Source: UBA2386 sp046306335
GTDB taxonomy: Bacteria; Planctomycetota; UBA1135; UBA2386
Direction: 5' to 3'
NCBI GenBank assembly: GCA_046306335.1
Contig: JBKDXM010000047.1
Location: 34,330 to 98,329 of the forward strand
Length of the DNA: 64,000 bases
Below are positions 15,647 through 25,044 of this stretch, in pieces. Position 1 is the first letter of the stretch. Every line of letters begins with the position of its first letter. The position numbers and the translations under genes were made by a program. The notes beneath the pieces were generated by a model. It ran no database searches, had not been told where the DNA came from, and worked only from the letters and a program-made list of their open reading frames with translations.

Positions 15647-18600
15647 TCAGCGATCGCGCGGCCGGAACAGCCGCGCCCACTTCGCCACCTTGGCGTGCAG
15701 GCCGGTCTCGTTGGCCGCCGCGGCGGCGCGCAGCACGCCCTGGCCGTCGACGAACAGCACCCACGGCACGCTGCCGTCGAACGGCTCGCCGACGGCGTGC
15801 TCGATCACCGGCAGCGGCTCCTTGCGCTGGTCGGCGAACAGCGCCTGCGCCTTGTCGCGCTCGGCCGCCGGCAAGGCCTTCGGCACGGCGAGCACCCACT
15901 GCTGCGGGTGCTCGTGGCGGTTGGCGAGCAGCTTCGACATCACCGGCAGTACGCGCGGGATCGCGTCGACCGGCGAGTCGCCTTCGCTCGCCGGCTTCGG
16001 CAGCAGCATCACCAGCGTGCCGAGCGGGTGCACCGGCACGCCGCGCACCGGCAGCAGCAGCAGTTCGTCGAGGCCGTGGTCGGGCTGCACGGCGAGGTCG
16101 AGCCCGGACACCAGTGTCGCCAGCTCGCCGTCGCGCCGCTGCACCGTCGGCTGCTGCACGCGGATCGCGCCCATGCCGGTGGCGAAGCCGACGTGGCCTT
16201 CGATCGGCGTGCCGTCGTGCACCGCGTAGCGCATCGCCGCTTCGCCGTTGATCTCGACCAGCAGCCGCGGGCCGCGCACGTGCAGCGCGAAGTCGAACCA
16301 CGGCGCGTCCGGCGAGATCGGCGCGCTGTGGCCGCCGGACGCGCCGGGCATCTGGCCGTCGCGCTCCCACATGCCCTGCAGGCCGAAGCCGATCGAACCG
16401 TCCTTGCGCGCCGTCTCGCTGCGGCCGGTCGCGTAGTCGAAGTCGCCCGACGAGAACGTGATGCGGATGCCGCGGTCGCGGCGCGTGTGGCCGAGCACGA
16501 TCGCGCCGCTGGCGAACGACGTCGTCAGGTGCACGCGGCCGCGCACGACGTAGTCGCCGGGGGCGACCCAAGCGACGGTGTGCGCGAACGCGTCGCGCTG
16601 GTGCGCGTGGCGATCGAGCGTGCCGGTGCTGTCGCGCGGCTTCTCGCGGCCGACGTGCAGGTCGCCGTCGGCGGTCGCGTACCACAGGCCGGCGGCGCGC
16701 CGTTCGTCGAAGCCGAGCAGGCTCGACTCGACGTAGCCGAAGCCGCCGAGGCTGCGCGGCAGCGGCGGCGGTGCGCCGCGCGGCAGGCCGTCGAGCCGCG
16801 GCAGCGCCAGCAGCGCGGCGACGCGGCCGTGGTCCTCGACCAGCGCGGCGGCCGACGTCGGCGCCTTGGCGGCGAGCGCCTGCGCCTGCGCGGCCAGCGC
16901 GTCGAGGTAGGCCTTGGCCTTGGGCAGCGCTGTGGCGAGCAGCGGCGCGTCCTTCGGCGCCAGCGCCGGGAAGTGCCGGCCGGCGACCACGGCGAACGCC
17001 TGCGCCGCATCCGGCGCCTTGCCGGCGCGCAGTCCCGCGAGGACCGCGTTGGCGGTCTCCGGCCGCCAGCCGTCGACGGCGAGCGACCACAGGCCGGCGG
17101 CGATCGCGCCGTCGTGGTCGCCGACCTCGTGCAGCAGCAGCGTCGCCGCCATCGCGTGCTCCTGGCCGAAGAACGGCTCGGCGTGCGCGCGCGACCACGT
17201 CCACGTCAGCTCGTCCATCACCATCGGCGCGGTGTCGCCCGGGCCGAGGCCGCCGTAGCGGCCGACCCAGTCGTTCTGCGGGCCGCGGCGGCGTTCGTCG
17301 AGGAAGTCGTAGCAGCCGCGCGTGAACGTCTCCCAGTCCTTGCACACCTCGTCGAACGTCTTCGGCCGGCCGTCCTTGCCGTCGGCGAACGACGACGCGA
17401 AGTAGCCGACCGGGTCCTTGCCGCCGGCGCGCGCGTTCTTCTCGTACGTCGCCAGCGCCGAGCGGTAGCGCGGCGCGCCCGGCGGGTAGCTGCGCAGGAA
17501 CGCGTACAGCGAGTAGCCCGCGAAGTAGTTGTCGCGGTACTCCTCGATCTCGCCCTGCAGCAGCTTCTCGAAGCGGTCGCGGCCGCCGTAGCCCTTGTAG
17601 TAGGTGTGCGCGACGGTGCCGACCTGCAGGAAGTCGTCGACGAAGTCCACGTCGGCCATCTTGCTGTAGTGGCCGCCGGTCCAGCTGGCGTGGCCTTCGG
17701 CGTACCACGCGCCGAGGAACGGCTTGAGCACGCCGTCGAAGCGGTGCGTCAGCTCGTGCGTCAGCGTGCGGCCGAGGCCGGGGATGTTGCCCCACGCGAA
17801 GCGCACCGTCGTGCGATCGCCGGACTGGAAGCCACCGGCCCACCAGAACGGCGTGCCCTCGGTCTCCATGTCGCTGTGCTCGGGGACGATGCGCACGAGG
17901 CCTTGCCGCTCGCCGAACGGGTCCTGGCCGTAGTGCGCGATCAGCCGCGCGTGGTGCAGCTCGATCGTGCGCGCGGTGCCGAGCAGCGTGTGGTAGCCGC
18001 AGTTGGTCTCGATGCGGTACTTGCCGGTCGGGCTAACGGCGACGCCCGGGCTGCGCCAATCGCGGTGCGCCTGCGTGAACGCTTCCTGCGCCGGCGCGTC
18101 GAGCGCTGCCAGCTCGGCGACCGTCCAGACCTTGGTCGGCTGCACCGGCTGCTGGCTCTGCTCGGCGAGCACGCGCGCGGCCTCTTCGCCGGCCTTGCCC
18201 GGGTCGCGGCCCGGCGGGCCCTTGAGGTCCTTGAGCCCCGCCTGCCGGCGCAGGCCGACGAGGATGCGCGCGGCGCGCACGCGCTGGTCCTCGACCTTGG
18301 TCGGATCGCCGTCGGCACCGGTCGTCGGCGCGGCCTTGGCGTCCTTCGGCTTGGCGTCGGACTTCTTGGCCAGCACCTTGGCGAGCGCTGCGAACACCGC
18401 GTCGTAGTCGGCGGCGAAGCCGGCCTGGATCGCGTCCACCGCGGGCGCGGCGGTGCCGAGCGCGCCCGGTGCGCCGACGCCGAGCTCGAGCAGCAGCTCG
18501 GAGGCCCAGCGCACCAGCGGCGCGCGCACGCCGTTCTGCTTCGGCGTCGCCTTCTGCTTGTCGACGTAGCGCGCGATCTCCGTGATCGCCGCCGCGCGCA

Positions 18601-19021
18601 GCGCCGCGAGGTCGAGCGCGGGCTTCAGCGTCGCTTCGAAGCCGCCGGCCGCGGCCGCCTTCTTCTGCGCCGCGTCGAGCTTGAGCTTGCCCTGCGCGTC
18701 GGCGGCCGCGCGCACGAAGCGCTCGGCCCACAGCGGCGCGAAGTCGGCATCGCCGCGCCAGGCCAGCGCGAGGTCGAACAGGATCGCCGCCGCCGACGGA
18801 TGGAACTGCAGCGCTTCGAGCAGGTGCTTCTGCGCCGCCGCCGCGTCGTTGGCGGCGAGCGCGTCCTTGCCGGTCTGCCAGCGCACCTTCGCCGCGCCCT
18901 GCTCGGGCACGACGGTCTCCAGCGACAGGTCCTTGGGCATCGGCGCGCCGGGCGGCACCTGGGCGGCGACGGCGGCGATCGGAGTCAGCGACGCAGCGAG
19001 GAGGCGGACGAGGGCGCGCAT
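15647..19021 (-). CDS. Secreted HELTH zinc metallopeptidase with TPR-like N-terminus and glucanase-like beta domain
   Basis: 1124 aa with a signal peptide (MRALVRLLAASLTPIAAVAA). Residues 45-110 look like a tetratricopeptide pair (KDALAANDAAAAQKHLLEAL). The gluzincin site HELTH is at 422-426 (RTLTHELTHRFDG), with WYAEGHASWTGG supplying the third ligand. Residues of about 790-980 form a beta-sandwich resembling LamG / 3-keto-disaccharide hydrolase domains (DYVVRGRVHLTTSFASGAIVLG). The last 90 residues look thioredoxin-like but lack the CxxC pair. The catalytic arrangement resembles the protein at 59185-62385. The substrate is unknown. Confidence 0.82.
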   Translation of the reverse strand: MRALVRLLAASLTPIAAVAAQVPPGAPMPKDLSLETVVPEQGAAKVRWQTGKDALAANDAAAAQKHLLEALQFHPSAAAILFDLALAWRGDADFAPLWAERFVRAAADAQGKLKLDAAQKKAAAAGGFEATLKPALDLAALRAAAITEIARYVDKQKATPKQNGVRAPLVRWASELLLELGVGAPGALGTAAPAVDAIQAGFAADYDAVFAALAKVLAKKSDAKPKDAKAAPTTGADGDPTKVEDQRVRAARILVGLRRQAGLKDLKGPPGRDPGKAGEEAARVLAEQSQQPVQPTKVWTVAELAALDAPAQEAFTQAHRDWRSPGVAVSPTGKYRIETNCGYHTLLGTARTIELHHARLIAHYGQDPFGERQGLVRIVPEHSDMETEGTPFWWAGGFQSGDRTTVRFAWGNIPGLGRTLTHELTHRFDGVLKPFLGAWYAEGHASWTGGHYSKMADVDFVDDFLQVGTVAHTYYKGYGGRDRFEKLLQGEIEEYRDNYFAGYSLYAFLRSYPPGAPRYRSALATYEKNARAGGKDPVGYFASSFADGKDGRPKTFDEVCKDWETFTRGCYDFLDERRRGPQNDWVGRYGGLGPGDTAPMVMDELTWTWSRAHAEPFFGQEHAMAATLLLHEVGDHDGAIAAGLWSLAVDGWRPETANAVLAGLRAGKAPDAAQAFAVVAGRHFPALAPKDAPLLATALPKAKAYLDALAAQAQALAAKAPTSAAALVEDHGRVAALLALPRLDGLPRGAPPPLPRSLGGFGYVESSLLGFDERRAAGLWYATADGDLHVGREKPRDSTGTLDRHAHQRDAFAHTVAWVAPGDYVVRGRVHLTTSFASGAIVLGHTRRDRGIRITFSSGDFDYATGRSETARKDGSIGFGLQGMWERDGQMPGASGGHSAPISPDAPWFDFALHVRGPRLLVEINGEAAMRYAVHDGTPIEGHVGFATGMGAIRVQQPTVQRRDGELATLVSGLDLAVQPDHGLDELLLLPVRGVPVHPLGTLVMLLPKPASEGDSPVDAIPRVLPVMSKLLANRHEHPQQWVLAVPKALPAAERDKAQALFADQRKEPLPVIEHAVGEPFDGSVPWVLFVDGQGVLRAAAAANETGLHAKVAKWARLFRPRDR

Positions 19022-19097
19022 GCGAGGCGACGATGGTCGGCGGCTGCGCGCGGCGAGGCAACCCCGGGGGCGGTGATTGCGGCGGCCGCGCTCGCCG

Positions 19098-20201
19098 TCA
19101 GGCCCGCACGTGCAGGTCGTCGCCGCCGAACACGAGCTTGAGCGGCTCCAGCACGACCTGCTTCGGCCCGGCCTCGACCGTGCCCGCGGCCCAGGCCGGC
19201 ACGCCGGCGGCGCGCGCGATCGCGACCGTGCGCGCGGCGTCGGCGGCGGCGACGAACAGCGCGTAGCCAGCGCCCATGTTGAGGTTGCCGTACGCGGCGC
19301 GGTCGTCGCTGCCGGTCTGCTGTTGCAGGAACTGCAGCACCTCCGGCACCGGCGGCAGCACGTGGAAGCGGTAGGTCAGTTCCTTGCCGTGGCGCATCAC
19401 CTTGCGCCAGCCGTGGCCGGTGATGTTGGCCTGGTAGTGCGGCACGACGCCGGCCTTGGCGAGCGCTTCGGTCACCGGGCTGTACAGCACGGTCGGCGCC
19501 AGCAGCGCCTCGCCGAACAATGCGCCGCTCGGCAGCTTGGTCGCATAGCCGGCGGGCAGGCGCTCGGCCAGCTTGCGCGCGAGCGAGACGCCGTTGGCGT
19601 GGATGCCCGAGCTACCGAGCAGCACGATCGCATCGCCGGGGCCAAGCCGTTCGCCGAGCGTCAGCCGGGCCTTCGGCCGCACGAGGCCGACGCACGACGC
19701 GGCGAGGTCGATGCGGTCGTCGGCGACGACGCCGGCGAGCGCTGGCGTCTCGCCGCCGCCCCAGGCGACGCCGCACGCGTCGCAGGCGGTGCGCCAGCCG
19801 TCGACGAGGTCCTTGGCGCGCTGCGCGTCGTCGAACCACGCGCTGCCGCCGGCGGCCCAGTACGCGTGCACCGACACCGGCGTCGCGCCGACGGTGATCA
19901 GGTCGTTGATCGCCATCGCCAGCGTGTCCTGCGCGATCTGGTCGTAATACGTCCGGCCGGTGACCTTGCGCGTCGCGTCGGCGACCAGCGCCTTGGTGCC
20001 CAGGCACTCGGTGATCGAGGCGAGGTAGAAGTCGCCGCAGTCGACGAGGTAGGCCGACTCGCCGCGCGAGGCGCCGACTTCCTGCAGACCGTGTCGGCGC
20101 AGGTTGCCCGCGGTCGCCGCCGCGGCCTGCTGCGCCAGGATCTTCAGCGGGTCGATCTTGCCGTAGTCGACGCCGGCCTGCTTGTAGTCGATGGGGGCCA
20201 T
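19098..20201 (-). CDS. PurM-family protein, phosphoribosylformylglycinamidine cyclo-ligase-like
   Basis: 367 aa starting at ATG 20201 (MAPIDYKQAGVDYGKIDPLK), the conserved PurM N-terminus. Further matches are MAINDLITVGATPVSVHAYW, GGGETPAL, GLGPGDAIVLLGSSGIHANG and NMGAGYALFV. PurM converts FGAM to AIR with ATP in purine synthesis. No other pur genes lie nearby. Some residues differ from canonical PurM (LITVGATP where Asp-Asn-Gly-rich loops are usual), so a PurM paralogue is possible. The frame is open far upstream, but the motif at 20201 is the likely start. It is divergent from the methyltransferase gene. Confidence 0.85.
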   Translation of the reverse strand: MAPIDYKQAGVDYGKIDPLKILAQQAAAATAGNLRRHGLQEVGASRGESAYLVDCGDFYLASITECLGTKALVADATRKVTGRTYYDQIAQDTLAMAINDLITVGATPVSVHAYWAAGGSAWFDDAQRAKDLVDGWRTACDACGVAWGGGETPALAGVVADDRIDLAASCVGLVRPKARLTLGERLGPGDAIVLLGSSGIHANGVSLARKLAERLPAGYATKLPSGALFGEALLAPTVLYSPVTEALAKAGVVPHYQANITGHGWRKVMRHGKELTYRFHVLPPVPEVLQFLQQQTGSDDRAAYGNLNMGAGYALFVAAADAARTVAIARAAGVPAWAAGTVEAGPKQVVLEPLKLVFGGDDLHVRA

Positions 20202-20300
20202 GCCGACAGGATGGACGGCGCGGGGCGCGAATGCGAGCGTCGGCGCCCGGCCGCGGCGTCTCGCCGGGCGCGCAGTCCCGCGGAAGCGGCGTGCGTGGGT

Positions 20301-20306
20301 TATACC
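20301..20306 (+). promoter_or_regulatory. -10-like hexamer six bases before the methyltransferase start
   Basis: TATACC ends 6 nt before GTG 20313, which is where transcription from such a box would begin. That implies a leaderless mRNA. No Shine-Dalgarno site is present. Confidence 0.45.
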
Positions 20307-20312
20307 GACGAC

Positions 20313-21107
20313 GTGCCCACCGCTGCGCCGCCGGATCTCGCCTGGATCCTCGATCTGTACCGCCGATTCGCGGACGACCTGCGCGCGGTGCGCCGCCGCC
20401 TGGGTCGGCTCTACCGTGCGCGGTGCGTGGCATGGCGCGACCGCTCGCTGCTGCACAAGGTCATCGCGCGCGCCGTCGAGCCCTTGGCCGGCCGCGTCGG
20501 CACGCAACCCAGGATGCTGGCGCAGAGCGACGACGAGTGGTGCGAGGTCCTCTACCTGATGCTGCGCGCCGAGGTGCCCGAACGCGTGCTGGAGATCAGC
20601 CCGTTCCACGGCTGGTCGACCTGCTGGATCCTCGCGGCGCTGCGTGACAACGGCCGCGGCACGCTGGTGTCGCACGACTTGATCGAGGCCTCGCGCTCGA
20701 ACGTCCCGCCGGATCTCGCCGAGGGCCGCTGGCAGTTGGTGCTCGGTGATGCGCGCCAGCAGGTGGCCGCGGACGGCGAATCGGTGGACTTCCTCCTGAT
20801 GGACTCCGACCACAGCGCGCAGTTCGCCGAGTGGTACCTCGCCAACGTGCTGCCGCGGGTGCGCGACGGCGCGATCGTCTGCGTGGACGACGTCTTCCAT
20901 CACGCCGACCCCGCTGCCTTCGACGGCGAGGGCCCGGTGGTGCTGGAGTGGCTGCAGCGTCGCGGCATTCCGTACTTCACCTGCGCCAAGGCAAAGAACC
21001 CCACGGCATTGAACGCCCTGATGGGCCAGAAGGTCGCGCTGCAGATCGCCGATCGCATCCACGGCTGCGACCGCAACCCGGCGATCGTCTTCCGCAACCG
21101 CCGCTAG
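20313..21107 (+). CDS. Class I SAM-dependent methyltransferase (Methyltransf_24-like)
   Basis: 264 aa from GTG 20313; an in-frame GTG at 20295 is an alternative. Motif I is VLEISPFHGWSTCWIL, the acidic residue after strand 2 is in VSHDLIEAS, and motif IV is VDFLLMDSDHSAQFAEWYL, followed by GAIVCVDDVFHH. This matches the small-molecule or glycan methyltransferases of the Methyltransf_24 group, often found with cephalosporin-hydroxylase relatives. Asp/His pairs (DSDHS, VDDVFHH) may bind metal. The acceptor is unknown. The stop codon TAG coincides with the first bases of a repeat element. Confidence 0.8.
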   Translation: MPTAAPPDLAWILDLYRRFADDLRAVRRRLGRLYRARCVAWRDRSLLHKVIARAVEPLAGRVGTQPRMLAQSDDEWCEVLYLMLRAEVPERVLEISPFHGWSTCWILAALRDNGRGTLVSHDLIEASRSNVPPDLAEGRWQLVLGDARQQVAADGESVDFLLMDSDHSAQFAEWYLANVLPRVRDGAIVCVDDVFHHADPAAFDGEGPVVLEWLQRRGIPYFTCAKAKNPTALNALMGQKVALQIADRIHGCDRNPAIVFRNRR

Positions 21108-21160
21108 GCGTCTGCGTCACGGAACGCGCGCCGGGCGGCGCAGCCTTTCGTGACGCAGAC
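21105..21160. repeat. Miniature copy of the interspersed element (both ends, no middle)
   Basis: GTCTGCGTCACG (21110-21121) and its exact complement CGTGACGCAGAC (21149-21160) enclose 27 nt. The left part continues GGAACGCGCG, as in the left ends of the large copies. The right part CGCCGGGCGGCG...GCCT matches the other end of the copy at 62495-62889. It therefore looks like an element that lost its interior. It can fold into a strong hairpin right after the methyltransferase stop and might also act as a terminator. Confidence 0.7.
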
Positions 21161-21162
21161 TT

Positions 21163-21475
21163 CGAGGAGTCTGCGTCACGGAACGCGCGCCGATCCGGTG
21201 CGCGGATTCGCGGTCGGGGCAAGTTCCCGGCCAGGCAGGCGCGTTTGGGCTCGCGGATTGCAACCCGCTGCACCGCAAACACGGAGCGCTGCGTGCGGCT
21301 GTGCTCTTGGTGTCTGGTCTCTGTGTCCTCGGTGTTATCTGTGGTTCTTCGCTGCTGCTGCAAAAGCAGAACAATCACAGGGGACACAGAGATCACGGAG
21401 CAGAGCAACCGGAGGGGCGGTAACGACAAAACTGCCGGCAGCTGAGGCGCACGGCAGGCAACGCCGCCCGGAACG
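21163..21475 (-). repeat. Interspersed repeat element, copy A (inverted, one end lost)
   Basis: Starting GAGGAGTCTGCGTCACGG, this copy shares a 50-bp stretch (from 21171) that is identical to the complement of the right end of copy C. A central imperfect stem-loop follows at about 21320-21400: CTCTGTGTCCTCGGTGTTA on one side, GGGGACACAGAGATCACGG on the other, around CTGCTGCTGCAAAAGCAG. It then matches copy C up to the CGGCAGCTG segment near 21435-21443 and diverges; no closing inverted repeat is found. The rest of the gap to 21540 shows nothing else. There is no convincing gene in it. Confidence 0.8.
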
Positions 21476-21540
21476 CGCCTTCGCGTCGCGGCCGCCCGCC
21501 GATTGCGAAACCGCGGCGCTGCAGTTGCAATGCCGCGACG

Positions 21541-23898
21541 ATGTCGACGCCTGCCGTGCCCTCGCCGTCCCCGTCGGACTTGCCGCCCGGTTGGCCGCAG
21601 CCGGGCACGAGCGCGCTGCCAATCGTCGTCTTCGGTGCACTGCCGCTGTGCGGGCTCGCCGCCGAGTTGCTGCTCGGCATGCTCAGCGAGTTCCTGCCGC
21701 TGTTCCCGACGTGGTGGCACGTCGGCACGGTGGTGCTCGCCGTGGCGCTCAACGGCGCGTTGCACGACCGCCTGTGGCGCGCGCCGCGCCACCTCGTGCT
21801 GCGCACGCTCGCGGTCGGCTACGTGCTCGGGCTCGCCGGGCTGTACGGGCTCGCCGAGGTGCCAGCGATCCCGATGATGGCGATGCTCGCCGTCATCGGC
21901 CTCGGCGTGCTCGCCGCGGCGCCGTACTGGGCGCTGCTCGGCATGCTGCGCCTGCTGCCGGACCTCTGGCTGCGCTGGACGGCGCTCGGCCGCTCGCCGC
22001 GCGCGATGGCGGGTTGGTTGCTGGTCGGCGCGCTGGTTCCGCTGGCCGTGCTGCTGCGTGAGGACCTGGAGCGCCTCCGATTGCCCTTCCGCATGAACGA
22101 ACTCGCGGTCGCGATGCGCGACCCGACGCGCGCGGCCGACGAGGAGGCGCTCGCGGCGGCGCTGCGCGCGGCCAGCGTGCCGGCCCAGCGGGAGGTGTGC
22201 CTGGACGGATGGGCCGGCGACGAGGAGACGCCGCTCGGCTGGATGGGTGGCGACACCGAGCGCTTCGGCCACCTCGGCAACGGCCGCCAGTTCTGGTTCC
22301 TGCACCGCGGCCAGCGCAAGGCCGTGACCGTCGACGACGCGCGCCGTGCGTTCCACCGCGCGCACGGCACGGCGTGGGACCTGGATTGGCGCCACATCCC
22401 CGGCGTCGACTGGAACGGCGGCACCGACATCGAGTGGCTCCAAAGCCGCGTGAACGTGCGCCCGGAGCCGGATGCCGCGCTCGCCGCCGTCGACTGGGAG
22501 CTGACCGTGCGCTCGCACCGCCGCCGCCGCGACGAAGCGCGCTTCGAGATCCAGCTGCCGCCGGGCACCGTCGCGAGCGCGTTGTCGCTGTGGATCGGCG
22601 GCGAAGAACGTCCTGCGGCGTTCGCCGGCGCCGCCAAGGTCCGGGATGCGTACGAGCAGGTCGTCAGCAGGCGGCGTGACCCGGCGCTGCTCGAAGAGAT
22701 CGCGCCGGGCCGCCTGCGCCTGCTGCTGTTCCCGCTCGCCGACGACCTGCCGCCGATGAAGGTCTCGGTCGGCTTCACGATCCCGCTGCGCTGGGCGGGC
22801 ACGGCGACGACGCTGCAACTGCCGCGCGTCGTCGAACACAACTGCGGCCGCGGCCGCGTGAGCCGGCACGAGCGCACGCTGCGCGGCAGCGACGGCGCGG
22901 TGCTCGCCGTCGACCAGCTCGACGACGCCGGCCTGCGGCGGCCGATCGAGCTGCCGCGCGGCTCCGCCGTCAGTTGGGCGCGCGACGCCGAGGGCATCGT
23001 CGTGCAGCGCATGGCGCTGCGCACGCCGACGGCCGCGAGCGCAGGCGTCGTGCTCGTCGTCGACGCCTCGGCGTCGGTCGGCGAGGCCAAGCCCGATTGG
23101 AGCAAGCTGCTAGCGGCCTTCCCCGCCGCCGCGCCGGTGTCGGCGTTCGCCGCGCACGGCAGCGGCCATGCGCGCCGCGACGGCGCGGCCGGCGACGCGG
23201 CGCTGGCGCGCTGGCTCGGCGAACAGTCCTTCACCGGCGGCTGCGACGCGTCGCGGGCGCTGCGCGCGGCGTGCGACGAAGCGGTCGCGCGCGGGCTAGG
23301 ACGCGTGGTCTGGCTGCACGGCGCGTGTTCGAGCGTGCTCGCCAACGACGTGCCGATCGTGCCGCGCGGCGTCACGGTGCTCGCCGTGCCGCTGCATCCC
23401 GGCCGCAACGTCGTGCGCGAGGCCACCGGCGTGCTGCGCGCGCTCGCCGCGACGTCGCCCGCCGGCGTCGACGACGGCGCCGTGGCGGTCGCCGAACTCG
23501 TGCGCTATCCGACCGACGATCGGGGCATCGGCGACTTCACGCGCAGCTACGAACGGGCCAGCGAACCGCCCGCCGACGCGGCCGCGGTCAGCGACCAGAT
23601 CGCGCGCCTGTGGGCCGCCGAGCACGCGCGCGCGCGCTTCGCCGCCGGCGACCGCGGCGAAGCCGCGCGCCTCGCCGCGCGCTACCGCCTCGTCACTGCC
23701 GGTGCTGGCGCCGTCGTGCTGGAGAACCAGCAGCAGTACCAGCAGTCCGGCCTCGACCCCGGCACCGAGATCGGCCGCGAGCCGGAAGGTCCGATCGGCA
23801 GCGGCCCGGTGCCGGAAGCGTCGACGCTCGTGCTGGTGGCGACGGGGTTGCTGGCGGTGTGGCTGCTGCGCGGGCGGCGGCGGCAGCAGCCCGCCTGA
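21541..23898 (+). CDS. PEP-CTERM-tailed membrane protein with VIT and vWA-like domains
   Basis: 785 aa. The N-terminal 190 residues carry about five membrane segments. A VIT-like domain follows at about 320-440 (RVNVRPEPDAALAAVDWELTVRSH, GGEERPAAFAGAAKVRDAYEQVV, LEEIAPGRLRLLLFPL). A degenerate von Willebrand A-like region comes next (VVLVVDASASVGEAKPDW). The C-terminus is a sorting signal: VPEASTLVLVATGLLAVWLL (757-776) then RGRRRQQ, the pattern PEP-hydrophobic-Arg-rich of exosortase substrates. This order is known from VIT proteins linked to exosortase systems. No exosortase is in the window. It directly follows repeat copy A. Confidence 0.85.
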   Translation: MSTPAVPSPSPSDLPPGWPQPGTSALPIVVFGALPLCGLAAELLLGMLSEFLPLFPTWWHVGTVVLAVALNGALHDRLWRAPRHLVLRTLAVGYVLGLAGLYGLAEVPAIPMMAMLAVIGLGVLAAAPYWALLGMLRLLPDLWLRWTALGRSPRAMAGWLLVGALVPLAVLLREDLERLRLPFRMNELAVAMRDPTRAADEEALAAALRAASVPAQREVCLDGWAGDEETPLGWMGGDTERFGHLGNGRQFWFLHRGQRKAVTVDDARRAFHRAHGTAWDLDWRHIPGVDWNGGTDIEWLQSRVNVRPEPDAALAAVDWELTVRSHRRRRDEARFEIQLPPGTVASALSLWIGGEERPAAFAGAAKVRDAYEQVVSRRRDPALLEEIAPGRLRLLLFPLADDLPPMKVSVGFTIPLRWAGTATTLQLPRVVEHNCGRGRVSRHERTLRGSDGAVLAVDQLDDAGLRRPIELPRGSAVSWARDAEGIVVQRMALRTPTAASAGVVLVVDASASVGEAKPDWSKLLAAFPAAAPVSAFAAHGSGHARRDGAAGDAALARWLGEQSFTGGCDASRALRAACDEAVARGLGRVVWLHGACSSVLANDVPIVPRGVTVLAVPLHPGRNVVREATGVLRALAATSPAGVDDGAVAVAELVRYPTDDRGIGDFTRSYERASEPPADAAAVSDQIARLWAAEHARARFAAGDRGEAARLAARYRLVTAGAGAVVLENQQQYQQSGLDPGTEIGREPEGPIGSGPVPEASTLVLVATGLLAVWLLRGRRRQQPA

Positions 23899-23949
23899 TC
23901 CGCCGAAGTGCGGACGGCGCCGTTGGCCGCCGTTCGCTACGACGTCGGC

Positions 23950-25044
23950 ATGCGCGTCTTCGCCCTCGCCGCCGTCCTCGGCGTCGTCGCCGCCCTCGCC
24001 GGTTGCAGTCCCTTCGGCCCCGCCACGATCCCGGCGGCGCGCTTCGACTACAACCAGACGATCGCGCGCTCGTGGGACGAGCAGTTGCTGCTCAACCTCG
24101 TGCGCCTGCGCTACCGCGACACGCCGCAGTTCCTGCAGATCGGCTCGGTGCTCGCCCGCTACTCGCGCGTCGCCGGCGCCGACGCCGGCGTCGCCGTCGG
24201 CGCCGACGGCACCAGCCGCACCGCGTTTCCCGCGGGCGTCAACGTCGCCTTCGAGGAGACGCCGACGATCACGTACGTGCCGCTGCAGGGCGAGGAGTTC
24301 ACGCGCCACCTGCTGCGGCCGATCGGCGTGCAGCCGCTGTTCCTGCTCGCCCGCTCCGGCTGGAGCATCGAGCGGCTGCTCCGTTGCTGCGTCCAGCAGA
24401 TCAACGGCCTGCCCAACGCCCCGAGCTGTGCCGGTCCGACGCCGACGGCGGCGCCGGACACCGCGGCGTTCCGCGCGCTCGCCAAGGCGCTGCGCGGGCT
24501 GCAGGTCGAAGGCGTGCTCGGCAGCCTCGTCGATGGCGTCGACGACACCGTCGCGACCCCGGGCGCGCCGCCGCCGCGCTTCCTGCTCGGCAACGACGAC
24601 CCGCGCGTGGCCGATCTGCGCCGGATGATGGCGCTCGACGGCAGCTGCCGCGAGTTCCCGGTCGAGACCGGCCTCGGCGCCGGCAGCGGCTGCTCGATCG
24701 TGCTGCAGACGCGCTCGCTGCTGGGCGTGATGTTCTTCCTGTCCCTCGGCGTCGAGGCGCCCGAACGCGACCTGGCGCTCGGCCTCGTCACCACCACGCT
24801 CGACGCCGCCGGCCGGCAGTACGACTGGAAGGAACTCGTCGGCGACCTGCTGCGCGTGCGGCACGCCGACGAGCGTCCGCCGACGGCGTACGTCGCAGTG
24901 CCCTATCGCGGCAGCTGGTGGTACATCGACGACGCCGACCTCGACTCCAAGTCGACGTTCTTCCTGCTGACGTGGTTGTTCAACCTGCAGGCGAGCAACG
25001 CGCAGGCGATCGGTCCGATGCTGACGGTCGGCGCCGGTCGGTGA
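23950..25044 (+). CDS. Conserved hypothetical lipoprotein
   Basis: 364 aa from ATG 23950. The lipobox ALAGC places the lipidated cysteine at 19. The conserved-looking block FDYNQTIARSWDEQLLLNLV with RLRYRDTPQFLQIGSVLARY follows the anchor. Later comes YVPLQGEEFTRHLLRPIG, and near the end VPYRGSWWYIDDADLDSKST with TFFLLTWLFNLQA. Similar unnamed proteins occur in several phyla, from memory, but I know no function. It starts 51 nt after the PEP-CTERM protein on the same strand, so cotranscription is likely. Confidence 0.83.
   Translation: MRVFALAAVLGVVAALAGCSPFGPATIPAARFDYNQTIARSWDEQLLLNLVRLRYRDTPQFLQIGSVLARYSRVAGADAGVAVGADGTSRTAFPAGVNVAFEETPTITYVPLQGEEFTRHLLRPIGVQPLFLLARSGWSIERLLRCCVQQINGLPNAPSCAGPTPTAAPDTAAFRALAKALRGLQVEGVLGSLVDGVDDTVATPGAPPPRFLLGNDDPRVADLRRMMALDGSCREFPVETGLGAGSGCSIVLQTRSLLGVMFFLSLGVEAPERDLALGLVTTTLDAAGRQYDWKELVGDLLRVRHADERPPTAYVAVPYRGSWWYIDDADLDSKSTFFLLTWLFNLQASNAQAIGPMLTVGAGR

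Noticed and set aside
12609..16229. A rightward open frame of about 1200 codons opposite the secreted-protein genes
   Set aside because: Its composition is that of an antisense shadow (Arg/Val/Glu-rich, low complexity). The leftward genes have signal peptides and catalytic motifs.
19202..21062. A longer N-terminus for the PurM-family protein, using the open frame up to 21062
   Set aside because: MAPIDYKQAGVDYGKIDPLK at 20201 is the conserved start, and the extension is antisense to the methyltransferase gene.
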